A DNA stretch of 64,000 nucleotides from Candidatus Nitrohelix vancouverensis (GCA_015698305.1 CP048620.1:584557-648556), one strand, 5' to 3'. Shown: positions 44,082 to 54,145, counted from the stretch's first letter. The notes: generated by a model not told the origin, from the sequence alone. Program-made: numbers and translations.

Positions 44082-45095
44082 GTGGACGCGAATCAACTGT
44101 ACGACAAATTAAAATCCATTCGTCTGGGCGGATCGACGCAACGTTTCATCAAGGAAATGTGCGAAGAGCGTCTGCCCGTCATCAACCGGATTGAAGCGCT
44201 CAAGAAAGAAAAGAACGCCATCGTTCTCGCGCACAACTACGTCTCGCCCTACATTTACTTTGGCGCGGCGGACTATACCGGCGATTCCTACGCGCTTTCC
44301 AAGAAGGCGCAGAAGTCCGACGCCGACGTGATCGTTTTTTCCGCCGTGCGCTTCATGGCGGAGACGGCCAAGATCGTCAATCCCGACAAGACCGTGCTCG
44401 ACCCCAATTTCAACGGCGGCTGTTCTCTCGCGGACGGCATCACGGCGGACGACGTCCGCCGCCTGCGCAACGAGTTTCCCGACCACACCTTCGTCTGCTA
44501 CATCAACACCACAGCGGAAGTGAAGGCGCTTTGCGACGTCTGCGTGACCTCTTCCAATGTCTATAAAATTCTGGAGCGTATCGAGAACGACCGCATTTAT
44601 TTTCTGCCCGATAAATTGATGGGGCAGAACGCGATTCACTATCTCAAGGCCAAAGGAGTGGAGAAGATCATCGACGTGTACGAGGGGACCTGCTACGTCC
44701 ACGAGGAATACCGGCCGGAAAGCATCGACATCGTGCGTCAGAATTTTCCCGAGGTGGAAATCCTTGCGCACCCGGAATGCAAACCGGGCGTGATCGACAA
44801 GGCCGATTTTGTCGGAAGCACCGCCGGTATGCTCGACCGCGTCCGCGAATCCAGCGGCGACACCTTCTTTTTACTGACGGAATGCGGTTTGACCGACGTC
44901 CTGCAATCTGAATTTCCCGACAAACGCTTTGTCGGTTCCTGCACGCAATGTCAGTACATGAAATCCAATTCGCTGGAAGACATCCTGCACGTTCTTGAAA
45001 ATCCGCGCGACGACCAGATCATCCGACTCAGTCCCGAAGTTCAGAAAAATGCGCTTCGATGCGTTGAGCGCATGTTTGAATACGCCGACCGCTGA
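44082..45095 (+). CDS. nadA: Quinolinate synthase A
   Basis: 337 residues from the GTG at 44082, which has GGGAGAG upstream; the longer open frame to 43986 overlaps the HIT gene and is unlikely. NadA features are IVLAHNYVSPYIY, FMAETAKIVNP, NFNGGCSLADG, LLTECGLTDVL and GSCTQCQYMK, whose Cys residues ligate the 4Fe-4S cluster. It condenses iminoaspartate with dihydroxyacetone phosphate in NAD synthesis. nadB and nadC are not in the window. Confidence 0.95.
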   Translation: MDANQLYDKLKSIRLGGSTQRFIKEMCEERLPVINRIEALKKEKNAIVLAHNYVSPYIYFGAADYTGDSYALSKKAQKSDADVIVFSAVRFMAETAKIVNPDKTVLDPNFNGGCSLADGITADDVRRLRNEFPDHTFVCYINTTAEVKALCDVCVTSSNVYKILERIENDRIYFLPDKLMGQNAIHYLKAKGVEKIIDVYEGTCYVHEEYRPESIDIVRQNFPEVEILAHPECKPGVIDKADFVGSTAGMLDRVRESSGDTFFLLTECGLTDVLQSEFPDKRFVGSCTQCQYMKSNSLEDILHVLENPRDDQIIRLSPEVQKNALRCVERMFEYADR

Positions 45096-45113
45096 TCCGA
45101 GCCGCGCCTCAGA

Positions 45114-46910
45114 TTAAAGCTCCGGCGTTTCTGAAACGGCAGGTTCTGCAAGAAAATCGCCTTCGGGCGCCGTCAGAGTCGTGTCCACCGGATTCGGATT
45201 CGGTTCCGGTTCCATTTTCAAATCATTCAACAGTTGTTCGACCTTGTCGAGTTGGTTCGCCATGCGTTTCTTCGTGAACAATTCTTTAGCGATCAAGGCA
45301 TGCCGTTCGGCGTTTTCCTCATCGTCCAGTTCGTCATAGATTTTTCCCAAGGTCAGATTCAACTCACCGTTTTCGGGGCGACGTTCCAGCGCCATCTTAT
45401 AGGCCCAGATCGCTATTTCGTGACTTCCCATCACCAGCGTCGGCTCGTCTTCCAGCCATCGGTTGCGGTCCTTGACATCCAGGGAGTTTAGGTATTTTTG
45501 CGCCTCCAGATAAACGTCCCCCAGATCCACGAGGATCGGGTACTCTTCCACCCCGCCGCGTTCCAGGCGTTTTTTGAGATTGCGAATGCGTTCCTTGAAT
45601 TCTTCCAGAATGATTTTTTGACGATTCAAACGCTCCTGCTCCAGTCGCAGCATCTCTTCTTCCCGTTGTTTGCGCAGTTGTTCTTCCCTGAGCTGAATAT
45701 CAAATGGAGTCTCATCCAGCGATACGTCGCTTCCTGCGCCCAACCCGGCGGCAGACTGCGCCTGCCTTCCGGTTCCCTTCTCGCCGCCTTTCCCGGAATC
45801 CAGCCCGTCGTCTTCTCCAAACTTTCTGGAAACGCTCTTCCTTCCCCGCCGTTTTCCGTCAGGTCCGTCCTCCCCAACTTTTGAATCCCTGTCGCCCAGA
45901 CTGCGCAATTTAAGTTTTCGTTCGGCCCGTTTTTCCGAGTCGCTTTCTCTCTTCGCCTTACGCGCGTCTTCCAGTTTTTTATCGCGCACTCGCTTCAGCG
46001 CATCCCTTCGCAATCGTCGTTCATTTTCCGCCCGATCCTTTGCCAGGGATTCTTTCGTCTCCACCTTGGCCAGTCGAATTTCCCGCATGCCCACCTCGCG
46101 CGCGCTTTTCACAGCTTTTTCCTGTTCCTGCTGTTCCTTCAACAGTTCACCCTTGTCGACAACCTGATTGAAATTAGCCAGGGAAGCGACCTCTTCATGA
46201 GCAAGCTTGCTCGCAACCTGAGCCTTTCGCATTTCCGAGAGCACACTGCCCGAATCTTTAAACGCATCTTTTTTGGCATCGCCGGTGATCTTGTCAAAAT
46301 CCTTGCCCATAGCGGCAAGCTCTTGCCTGACCTCGCGCATGGATTCCAGCATTTCCTTTTTCGCTTCTTCCATGATGCGGCGCTGTTCTTCTTTATCAAT
46401 CGCCGCAGTGGACTGCAACTCTTCCAAAACTTTTTTTGATTCTTCGCTGGCTTCCCGCATCTCTTGTTTGGATTCCTCCAAAACGCCTTTGATTGACTCA
46501 GCCGTTTCGGCAAAGTCTTCTTTGCTTTTTTCCAGTTCCGCCTGCGCTTCCTCCTTGATTCGCTCCCCTTCCAACTTCGACTGCTCCATTTCCGCCTGCA
46601 TTTCCAGACTCGTTATTTTGGCATCTTCTTTGACTCTGTCCATGGCGTCCTTCATCCCACCCTTTTCAGCATCCATCTCCCGCTTCAATTCCGCCATTTC
46701 CTTTTTCAATTCGATCTGTTGCAGGCGAATCTCTTCTTTGATCTCCTCGACCAATTCCTTGACCTCCTGCTTGATATCATCCATCTCCTGCTTGAGCAGT
46801 TGCTTTTCCAACTGCGGGCTTTTTTGAATAGCAGCCACAACCGTTGAAGGAGAAAACCCTATTAAAAACAATATGAAAGGGAATAGGATGAGTATGAATC
46901 TGACCCGCAT
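45114..46910 (-). CDS. Exported coiled-coil protein with C-terminal TPR-like region
   Basis: 598 residues. A hydrophobic N-terminal segment (about 5-27) is a signal peptide or anchor. Residues about 30-340 are a very long charged coiled coil rich in Glu and Lys (LLKQEMDDIKQEVKELVEEI at the start). A basic Gly/Arg-rich linker (about 340-400) precedes another coiled coil, and then a tetratricopeptide-like stretch (about 490-560, AIWAYKMALERRPENGELNL). It may be a periplasmic scaffold or stalk. No family name is safe. It is convergent with nadA. Confidence 0.7.
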   Translation of the reverse strand: MRVRFILILFPFILFLIGFSPSTVVAAIQKSPQLEKQLLKQEMDDIKQEVKELVEEIKEEIRLQQIELKKEMAELKREMDAEKGGMKDAMDRVKEDAKITSLEMQAEMEQSKLEGERIKEEAQAELEKSKEDFAETAESIKGVLEESKQEMREASEESKKVLEELQSTAAIDKEEQRRIMEEAKKEMLESMREVRQELAAMGKDFDKITGDAKKDAFKDSGSVLSEMRKAQVASKLAHEEVASLANFNQVVDKGELLKEQQEQEKAVKSAREVGMREIRLAKVETKESLAKDRAENERRLRRDALKRVRDKKLEDARKAKRESDSEKRAERKLKLRSLGDRDSKVGEDGPDGKRRGRKSVSRKFGEDDGLDSGKGGEKGTGRQAQSAAGLGAGSDVSLDETPFDIQLREEQLRKQREEEMLRLEQERLNRQKIILEEFKERIRNLKKRLERGGVEEYPILVDLGDVYLEAQKYLNSLDVKDRNRWLEDEPTLVMGSHEIAIWAYKMALERRPENGELNLTLGKIYDELDDEENAERHALIAKELFTKKRMANQLDKVEQLLNDLKMEPEPNPNPVDTTLTAPEGDFLAEPAVSETPEL

Positions 46911-47244
46911 ATTTAACTATCCAATATTAAATTCAGGAAATCCGTAATAACTAGCCAGAACAAGCAGTATATTCAGATATCCGATAAAAAAGTTTGAAAA
47001 ATTGCTATTTTTTTATATTTAATTGAAGCGTTTTTTCTTATAATGCCTTGTTTTATAAAATTGTTCTCAGATACCGCTACTCTGCTTAACGGAATCGTCT
47101 TCGAAACCTTGACGTTATTGCGCCAATCACATTGTTAAAAGCGGCATTTATTCAATAATTCGTGTAAAAAAAATTCTGTTTTCCTAATAAATTTAAGCTA
47201 AAGTAGAGACACATAGCCCTTATCAAAATTTTATTACACAGCCC
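46911..47244. other. AT-rich divergent intergenic region
   Basis: 334 bp between the coiled-coil protein and the receiver-kinase, both reading away from it. It is rich in T and A runs. I see no clear promoter boxes, tRNA, repeat or short gene. Confidence 0.4.
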
Positions 47245-48501
47245 GTGCCCGACAAACCTTTAAAAATACTATTGGTTGAGGATAACGAAGACGATATTTT
47301 CCTGTTTCATGAAATGATACGGGAAGAAAACCCCGTTCCCCTCCCTTCCATTGAAACCTGCCCCACCGCTGAAGAGGCCATAGAAAAATTGGCAGGCGCG
47401 ACCTTCGACCTGTGTCTGTTTGATTATCATTTGGGAGAAACCGACGGAGTGGAACTGATTCGCAGGGTGCGCAGTCAATGGGCGAACCTGCCGCTCATCC
47501 TGCTGACAGGGCACGGCGACCAGGAAATCGCAGTTCAGGCCATGAAAGCCGGAGCCAACGACTACCTCAACAAAGACAAGTTATCCGGCAGCGCTCTTAT
47601 CAACAGTTTTCGCTATTGTTTGAAAATTGCGCACGAAGGGGAAATGCGCCTGCTTGCCGAGAACCAGCTGAAGCAATCGCATGACGACTTGCAGGAATCC
47701 CTGCGTAAACTTCAATCCGCTCAAACGCAAATCCTGCGCTCGGAAAAACTCGCCGGGATTGGACGTCTCGCCGCTGGAGTCTGCCACGAAATACTGAATC
47801 CTCTGAATATCATATCCGGTCATTCCCAGGCTCTGCTGATGGAACGCAAAAATGACCCGGTTCTGGCCGATGATCTGAAATCGATCATGGAAGAAGTGCA
47901 TCGCATTGAAAAAATCATCAGCAGTCTTTTGAAACTATCGCGCAAGCAGGATGTTGAACTCAAAAAGGAGAAGATCAACGTCGTGCTGGAGTCGGTGCTG
48001 TCGGTCATGGAAAAAGACCTTCACCTGCAATCGATCAACGTGGAAAAACAACTGGCCCTCAAGCTACCGGATATTTTGATCGACACCGATCAAATGCGGC
48101 AGGTGTTTCTCAACTTGATCAACAACGCCAAATACTCCATGCCCAATGGCGGCACGCTAACCGTTTCTACTTCCATGCACACGAAGGACCGGCGCATATT
48201 CAAACGCGATGAATTCAAACTGAACAACCCGAACACCCTGCGCATCCAATTCAAAGATACCGGATACGGTATCGAGGAAAGCGATCTGGAAAAATTATTC
48301 GAACCCTTCTTCACCACAAAACCGGAAGATCAGGGAACCGGTCTGGGGCTGAGCATCTGCCATTCCATCATCGAAAAGCACGGCGGTTCCATCGAAGCGG
48401 AAAACCTTCCGCAACGTGGGGCCAACTTCACGATCGACCTACCCATCGTAAACAATCGGTTGGGAACCATCGGAACCAAGCTACCCATCCGCAGGACCTG
48501 A
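47245..48501 (+). CDS. Receiver-histidine kinase fusion (REC-HisKA-HATPase)
   Basis: 418 residues from a GTG. An N-terminal receiver domain (about 5-125) has the acidic pair in LLVEDNEDDIF and the acceptor Asp in DLCLFDYHLGETDG. A coiled-coil linker leads to a HisKA domain whose His lies in GVCHEILNPLNIISGHSQ, and then HATPase motifs NLINNAKYSM, DTGYGI and GTGLGLSICHSI. The order suggests it is controlled by phosphotransfer from another kinase. It is soluble, and the DNA-binding partner is unknown. Confidence 0.9.
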   Translation: MPDKPLKILLVEDNEDDIFLFHEMIREENPVPLPSIETCPTAEEAIEKLAGATFDLCLFDYHLGETDGVELIRRVRSQWANLPLILLTGHGDQEIAVQAMKAGANDYLNKDKLSGSALINSFRYCLKIAHEGEMRLLAENQLKQSHDDLQESLRKLQSAQTQILRSEKLAGIGRLAAGVCHEILNPLNIISGHSQALLMERKNDPVLADDLKSIMEEVHRIEKIISSLLKLSRKQDVELKKEKINVVLESVLSVMEKDLHLQSINVEKQLALKLPDILIDTDQMRQVFLNLINNAKYSMPNGGTLTVSTSMHTKDRRIFKRDEFKLNNPNTLRIQFKDTGYGIEESDLEKLFEPFFTTKPEDQGTGLGLSICHSIIEKHGGSIEAENLPQRGANFTIDLPIVNNRLGTIGTKLPIRRT

Positions 48502-48561
48502 CAAAGGCGATCCCGCCTTCTATTCAAACCAAGATTGTGATAGCGCTGTTGATCGGAACGA

Positions 48562-50082
48562 TCAGCGGAGAAAATCCAGCAAGGTGGGTTGGATGATGCG
48601 CGCCGTGGAACTGAGCGTCGCCTGCAATGCAAATTCCAGATTGGCCAGTTCCGAAGCCTGCTCGGTGAGGTCGGCGTCCTCGATATTAGAGATCTGTTCT
48701 TTTTGAAAAACGATTTCCTGGGCATGAACGTTTGCCGTCGAATCGATTCTTCCCTGAACGCTTCCAATGATCGCGCGCGATTCATTCACCGCCGCCAGCG
48801 CGGAATCGAGGTTCGCCAGACTGGCAAGGATGCCGCTGTTATCGTCGCGCTCCAATGCGTTTTTAAGGTCGAACAAAGTGTTCAGAACATTCAGTCCGCC
48901 TCCCAGGCCCAGGCTCTCCGCCGTGGTTCCCGTACCGATGTCGTTGACCACCGCAACCGTTGTGGAACTGTTCGACGCGATCCGCAATCCATTACCCGCC
49001 GAGTTGATGCTTGCCGTCACATTGAATCCCGCGGCGTTGATCGTGTTGAGCACGTCACCAATCGTCGCGGCTGAAGCCAGACTCACCGTCCCCGAGGCGG
49101 CGCCGTTGACGATACTGATGTCGCCCAGAGTGAGACCCGCGCCATTCTTTAATTGTGAAATCTGGGTCGTCGAAGTGATGACCGGATTGATGTCGGTTCC
49201 AACCAGATTGCCGTCGCGCGAACCAAAAATACCAAGTTCGGACGCCGTCGTTCCGGTTCCAACTTCGGCGACAACAAGCTCGCCGGTGATGACGGAACTG
49301 GAGTCCACCAGCTGAATGCCGTTGTTGCTCGAATTGATCGAAGCTGTGATGTTCAGTCCTGCCGAATTGATAGAAGAGATCACGTTTCCCAGAGTCTGTC
49401 CCGCGCTCACCAGTATCGTTGCGCTGTTGCCGCCCCGATCGGTCAGGGTGAATGTACCCGCGCTCACCCCGGTTCCGCCATTCATGCTGGAAAGAGCCGT
49501 AGCTGTAGTAACAGAGGGGTTTAAATCCACCGCCAGCACATCGGAACCGGGCAGGGCAAATTCAAGCGAAGTATTGCTCGCCACCGCAATGGTGAAATTT
49601 TCCGTATTGCCCTTGTACACCGCCCCAGAAGCGCTCAACTCAAAAGGCGAGGTGCGCGTCTGTGTCCCAGAAAAAACGTATTGGTTCTTCGCCTTGGTGT
49701 TTCCCGCCTGCAAGGCTTCCTGCAATAATTTGTCGACCTCTCCTGCGGCGAAATCTCGAGTCGCCGAAGTGGCCGTTCCCGCCAGCCCCTGGATCGCCAG
49801 TTCTTTAGAGCGATTGAGAGCGCTGCCAACCGTGCTCAACGCCGTGTCGGCGCTTTGAATAAAGATGCGGTTGTTTTCAATATTGCGAACGAACTGCTGG
49901 CGTTGTTTGATGCTCGAACGCAGAGCCAGAGAATCCCGCATACCGCTGGGATCGTCCGAGGGCTTCAGAATTCTCTTTCCCGTGGAAATCTGCTTTTGCG
50001 CATTGAACAGGTTCTCCGTGATGCGGAAAACATTTCGTAATGTGCTGTCTTGTACGGCTTTGGCGGTAACTCTCGTAACCAT
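48562..50082 (-). CDS. flgL: Hook-filament junction protein FlgL with inserted hook-IN-type repeats
   Basis: 506 residues, much longer than the 317 of E. coli FlgL. Conserved ends are present: NLFNAQKQISTGKRILKPSD near the N-terminus and QEIVFQKEQISNIEDADLTE near the C-terminus. The extra centre (about 185-395) includes two related units, each with an Ile-Asn-x-Ala-Gly-x-Asn-(I/V)-Thr-Ala-Ser-Ile-Asn-Ser pattern, like flagellin hook-IN motifs. It joins hook to filament. It is the last gene of the flgF-L row, and a weak inverted repeat lies just past its stop. Confidence 0.9.
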   Translation of the reverse strand: MVTRVTAKAVQDSTLRNVFRITENLFNAQKQISTGKRILKPSDDPSGMRDSLALRSSIKQRQQFVRNIENNRIFIQSADTALSTVGSALNRSKELAIQGLAGTATSATRDFAAGEVDKLLQEALQAGNTKAKNQYVFSGTQTRTSPFELSASGAVYKGNTENFTIAVASNTSLEFALPGSDVLAVDLNPSVTTATALSSMNGGTGVSAGTFTLTDRGGNSATILVSAGQTLGNVISSINSAGLNITASINSSNNGIQLVDSSSVITGELVVAEVGTGTTASELGIFGSRDGNLVGTDINPVITSTTQISQLKNGAGLTLGDISIVNGAASGTVSLASAATIGDVLNTINAAGFNVTASINSAGNGLRIASNSSTTVAVVNDIGTGTTAESLGLGGGLNVLNTLFDLKNALERDDNSGILASLANLDSALAAVNESRAIIGSVQGRIDSTANVHAQEIVFQKEQISNIEDADLTEQASELANLEFALQATLSSTARIIQPTLLDFLR

Positions 50083-50126
50083 GAGCGTTATTCCTTAATT
50101 AATTAAACCTGGGAACTTCCCAAACT

Positions 50127-51809
50127 TCAGATACGGTTGACCAGAATATCCATCATCTCCTGAACGGTGGTGATGAGACGCGCCGAGGCATTGAAGGATT
50201 GCTGGAAACGGACCAGATTGATCATTTCTTCATCAATCGAAACGCCTGAGATGCTTTCGCGTCGCGCGTTCAATTGCAAGGTCACCCCTTCCTGCTGGCT
50301 CATCGTTGTCTGCGCGGAAAATGATTTGATTCCGATATCGCTGACAATGGCGTTGAAAAATTCATCGAAGGTGAACATCCCCGAACCGGTCTGATCCAGA
50401 CTGGTTCCATTGAACAGCAGACTCTCCTGCAAATTTGCCAATGCCTGCGCGTTGGCGCCATTGCCGTTAGAAGACGAACCCGCCGCCACTTTTTGGGAAT
50501 TGGTCGAAACGTCGGTCGAAACCGACATATTGCGCGACGCGTTGTCAGAAAGCGATAATTTGAATTTGTCGCCGACTGCGGCGGAACCGGATATCGTCAC
50601 CGCCAGCCCGCCCGCCAGATTGAACGCGCTTCCCGCGGTGAAAGTGAAGGTTCCCGAACTCGCGTTGGTCGTTAAATTTTGCAGGGTGAAACTGTTGGAG
50701 CCGGTGAAGGTGATTTCATATTTGTCAATCGAAGTGGTGGAAGGACTGGCGTTGACCGCCGAGACCGTCGCCGCACCCGTGTTGTTCACATTGGTCTTCA
50801 CCGAAGGCGTGAGCGGGGTGAAAAAATTATTGCCCGTGGAACCGTCCAGACCGAAGCCCTGTTGATGCAGTTTATTGATCTCGCGCACCAGAGAGGCCGC
50901 CATGCGGTCCAGCTCATCCTTGATGCCCGCCACCTCAACATCGCGCATGTCGATGATGCCTTTCAGCCGACCGCCCTGGATACCGCTGGTGATGTTGGTC
51001 GTTGATCCGGCGCCATTGCTGATCACAACGTCGCGAAACGCGTTGTTGTTACCGTTCAACTGCGTGCTGATCGGGAAGGTGATATCGCGCAGAACCAGAG
51101 GGATACCGCCGCTCAGGGTGATGCTGACCAAACCTTCCACCTCATCCACCTGCTGAATGTCTATCTTCTCCGAAAGTTGCTGAATCAAACGATCGCGCGA
51201 ATCCCTCAGGTCATTGGCTTTCGCATTGCCCGGTTCGCTTTGATGGATGGCGCGATTCAGATTGGAAATTTCCGTCGACAGCGTATTGATCTGGGTGATC
51301 TCATCTTCCATCACCAAATCCAGATTGCGCTGAATCGAGAACAACTGATCGCCAATGCTGTTGAACATATGCGACAATTCCTGCCCGCGTGCGATGACGT
51401 TGGAGCGCTCCGGCAATCCACTCGGATTGGTCGCCAGATCCTGCATGCTGGTGAACAGGGAACTCAATTCTGCATTGAGGCTTCCGCCGGAATTTTCGTT
51501 GAACAAAATTTCCAGCTGGTCGAATACGTCCTTGCGCACCTGATAGTTTCCCGTGCGGTCGCCTTCAGATAATATTTGTTTGAACAGAAAACTGTCATGG
51601 AAGCGTTCGATGCCGCTGACGGTCACGCCGGTTCCCAGAGGCCCTTGCGCCGTCTGACGCGGTGAGTTGGCCTCGAAGGTCACCTGCTGGCGCGAGTAGC
51701 CTTCCGTCTGCGCGTTCGCAACGTTCTGGCCGGTTACTTCGAGAGCCAGTTGTTGCGCGAGCAGGCTGACCCGCCCGGTATTCAATACGCTGAAGATATT
51801 AGTCGTCAT
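50127..51809 (-). CDS. flgK: Hook-associated protein FlgK
   Basis: 560 residues, the usual length. It starts with a rod/hook signature (NTGRVSLLAQQLALEVTGQN, VANAQTEGYSRQQVTFE) and ends EEMINLVRFQQSFNASARLI followed by TTVQEMMDILVNRI. It forms the first junction ring on the hook. flgL follows after 44 bp, a gap that contains the palindrome TTAATTAATTAA, and flgN precedes it, so the chaperone and its client are made together. Confidence 0.95.
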   Translation of the reverse strand: MTTNIFSVLNTGRVSLLAQQLALEVTGQNVANAQTEGYSRQQVTFEANSPRQTAQGPLGTGVTVSGIERFHDSFLFKQILSEGDRTGNYQVRKDVFDQLEILFNENSGGSLNAELSSLFTSMQDLATNPSGLPERSNVIARGQELSHMFNSIGDQLFSIQRNLDLVMEDEITQINTLSTEISNLNRAIHQSEPGNAKANDLRDSRDRLIQQLSEKIDIQQVDEVEGLVSITLSGGIPLVLRDITFPISTQLNGNNNAFRDVVISNGAGSTTNITSGIQGGRLKGIIDMRDVEVAGIKDELDRMAASLVREINKLHQQGFGLDGSTGNNFFTPLTPSVKTNVNNTGAATVSAVNASPSTTSIDKYEITFTGSNSFTLQNLTTNASSGTFTFTAGSAFNLAGGLAVTISGSAAVGDKFKLSLSDNASRNMSVSTDVSTNSQKVAAGSSSNGNGANAQALANLQESLLFNGTSLDQTGSGMFTFDEFFNAIVSDIGIKSFSAQTTMSQQEGVTLQLNARRESISGVSIDEEMINLVRFQQSFNASARLITTVQEMMDILVNRI

Positions 51810-51827
51810 AACAGTTTGCCTGAGCCT

Positions 51828-52328
51828 TTAAGCGTTGACGCTCACCAGACGGCTCTGAAATTTTCCCTGGGAAAATTTGCCATTGGATTGGTAAGGCGCA
51901 TTCGCCTGCTGATCCACTGAATGCACGAAGGCCATTGATTTTTGAAACGACTGCGAAGAACGCTCCATCAATGTTTTAATTTTTTGATTCATGAGATTGA
52001 TTTCGTCGATCCGTTTGAGGATCTCACGGCGCGTCTGCGCGAATTTGTTTGCAACAGTTTCTGGCAGTTTTTGTATCAGCATTTTCAAAGTGATCTCTCC
52101 CGAAGCGCCCGCCGCTTTCATGATGCTCTTCATCACTCGCAGGCGTCGGTTCTCCAGTCCTTCGATTTCGGCGATCAATTTTTCCTTCTGCTCGGTCGCC
52201 TTCTGGTAGTCCGTCAGCGAATACTGCGTCAAGCCTTTCCACTCTTCCGTCATGCAGGCAATAAAACGATCATAAACCCGAACCTTCTCGGTCAGCACCG
52301 CGTACAGACTTTGCACGAGCTGTTTCAT
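51828..52328 (-). CDS. flgN: FlgN-like chaperone for FlgK/FlgL
   Basis: 166 residues from the ATG at 52328, which has GGAGAG five bases upstream; a longer frame to 52433 would sit deep inside flgJ. The protein is helical throughout, with FlgN-like stretches (YQKATEQKEKLIAEIEGLEN and EINLMNQKIKTLMERSSQSF). Its position right before flgK supports the call. It overlaps the end of flgJ by 59 bp, which suggests translational coupling. Confidence 0.82.
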   Translation of the reverse strand: MKQLVQSLYAVLTEKVRVYDRFIACMTEEWKGLTQYSLTDYQKATEQKEKLIAEIEGLENRRLRVMKSIMKAAGASGEITLKMLIQKLPETVANKFAQTRREILKRIDEINLMNQKIKTLMERSSQSFQKSMAFVHSVDQQANAPYQSNGKFSQGKFQSRLVSVNA

Positions 52329-52740
52329 TAGCTCTCTCCACATTAAGATCATAAAATTTAGGAGGCGTGGATAAATCAACGGTCGGTTGCTCGATAATGC
52401 CCTTGAGGATGTCGTCTTTTCGACTGAGTTCATTGAAGATCATATCCGCAAGGCCGATGCCCTGGCTCTTGGACGATTCCTTCGCAAACTCTTCATCCAG
52501 CATTTGCTCGTACATATTGGTCGCATAGCTGTCCAGCATTCCCGTTTTGGGAACCGTCTCGCGCATGGACTTCATCAGGTACTGAGAGAAGACGGACTCA
52601 AACTGCGTCGCCAGTTCCTTCAACTGTTGCTTGGATTGCGAATCCACGGAACCGGCCTGCTCGCGCAGTTGCATGGCCTTCTTCATTCCCATGGTAGAGA
52701 AAATGTCGGTCTGCGTATTTAAGGGAAACGAGTTATCCAT
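52270..52740 (-). CDS. flgJ: FlgJ-type rod-binding protein (no muramidase domain)
   Basis: 156 residues, corresponding only to the N-terminal rod-scaffold domain of FlgJ: LKELATQFESVFSQYLMKSM, MLDSYATNMYEQMLDEEF and GIGLADMIFNEL. The peptidoglycan hydrolase domain of enterobacterial FlgJ is absent, as in many other phyla, so wall opening must use another enzyme. It is encoded after flgI with a gap of about 220 bp containing no other gene. Confidence 0.88.
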   Translation of the reverse strand: MDNSFPLNTQTDIFSTMGMKKAMQLREQAGSVDSQSKQQLKELATQFESVFSQYLMKSMRETVPKTGMLDSYATNMYEQMLDEEFAKESSKSQGIGLADMIFNELSRKDDILKGIIEQPTVDLSTPPKFYDLNVERANETARAKSVRGADREGSGL

Positions 52741-52960
52741 AACCTGCCTTTGGCGATTTGCCTTTTAATATTAATAATGGAATTTGCAAGCCATATGCCA
52801 AAGCCTATCCACCACTTTGACAAAACAACGAGGCCCTGCGAAACGCTTGCAAACAAAGGGGTTTTCAAGTAATTATTTTTCCCGGATTCAACAGGAAAAG
52901 AATAAAAAAAAGGCGGGAAGGAAAATTTTTCCTCCCCGCCACGATCAAATCTGCCGGTCC

Positions 52961-54091
52961 TCATAAAATTTCAAGCTCGGCATGCAAGGCGCCCGATGCC
53001 TTGATGGATTGCATGATCGCAATCAGATCACGCGGAGTCACGCCGATGGAGTTCAATGCATTCACCACTTCGCCCAGGGAAATCCCTGTCGGAACCACAA
53101 CCAGTTTGTCCTGCCCTTCTTCCACCGCAATCCGGGTTCGTGGAAGGATGGCGGTCTGAGCGCCTTCGGAGACCGTTAACGGCTCGGGTTGCACAGCGAT
53201 GGGTTCTTCCTTGATTTGAATGAACAAGGCGCCATGCGCAACGGCGACGGTGGAGATTCGCACGTTCTCGCCCATCACGATGGTTCCGGTGCGTTCGTCG
53301 ATGATGACGCGCGCTGAAACATCCGGGGCCACATCCAGTCCTTCGATGGTCGTGACGAAGGCCGAGGTGTTGCCGATGTATTCTTCGGGCACGTTGACCT
53401 TGACGGAACGGGCGTCCACCACGTTGGCGTAAACATCTTTCAACTGATCGTTTATTTTTTGCGCGATTCGGCTGGCGGTCGTGAAATCGGTTTTCTTCAA
53501 GGCAAAGAGGATTTCCTCCTTGGTGTTAAATTTCACATTGATTTCTTTTTCAACTGAGGCCCCGTTGGAAATGCGGCCCACGGTGAGATGATTCTTTTGC
53601 ACGCCCCTGGCCTGCCCGGAAACCGAAAATCCCCCGATAGAGATCGGCCCTTGCGCGACCGCGTAGGTCTTGCTGTCCGGTCCTTTCAAGGGCGTCATCA
53701 ACAAGGTTCCGCCCTGGAGACTTTTTGAGTCGCCCACGGAAGAAACCGTCACGTCTATCTTATCGCCCTGATGCGCAAAAGCAGGCAAGCTGGCAGTGAC
53801 CATAACGGTCGCCACGTTTTTGAATTTCAACTGATCGACTTCATTTGCAGGAACGGTCACGCCCATTTTCTTCAACATGCTGACCATGGTCTGAATTGAA
53901 AAGAACACGTTGGTCGCGCTGTCGCCTGTCCCGGTCAAACCGATGACCAGACCGAAGCCCACCAGCTGGTTGCTTCGCACGCCGCGAATCTGCGTCAGGT
54001 CTTTGATTCGCGCCGCTTCCGCCTGAGAGGCCGCGAGCATAAATAGAATCAGCCAGGGAATGATTTTGAAGGCGCTTGAATTTCGTTTCAT
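52961..54091 (-). CDS. flgI: Flagellar P-ring protein FlgI
   Basis: 376 residues with a Sec signal peptide ending at AEA (about residue 26). FlgI hallmarks are IKDLTQIRGVRSNQLVGFGL, VIGLTGTGDS, MLKKMGVTVP and GVTPRDLIAIMQSIKASGAL near the end. It assembles the periplasmic ring around the rod in the peptidoglycan layer. The start follows GGAACTCTT. Two small lipoprotein genes separate it from flgH. Confidence 0.96.
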   Translation of the reverse strand: MKRNSSAFKIIPWLILFMLAASQAEAARIKDLTQIRGVRSNQLVGFGLVIGLTGTGDSATNVFFSIQTMVSMLKKMGVTVPANEVDQLKFKNVATVMVTASLPAFAHQGDKIDVTVSSVGDSKSLQGGTLLMTPLKGPDSKTYAVAQGPISIGGFSVSGQARGVQKNHLTVGRISNGASVEKEINVKFNTKEEILFALKKTDFTTASRIAQKINDQLKDVYANVVDARSVKVNVPEEYIGNTSAFVTTIEGLDVAPDVSARVIIDERTGTIVMGENVRISTVAVAHGALFIQIKEEPIAVQPEPLTVSEGAQTAILPRTRIAVEEGQDKLVVVPTGISLGEVVNALNSIGVTPRDLIAIMQSIKASGALHAELEIL

Positions 54092-54145
54092 AAGAGTTCC
54101 AGTTGAAAATAATCTGATTATAAAAAAATCTGTGTCGCTTCGACC

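Noticed and set aside
48535-48565. Inverted repeat GCTG-GATCG ... CGATC-AGC between the receiver-kinase and flgL
   Set aside because: No T-tract on either strand, so it is not listed as a terminator.
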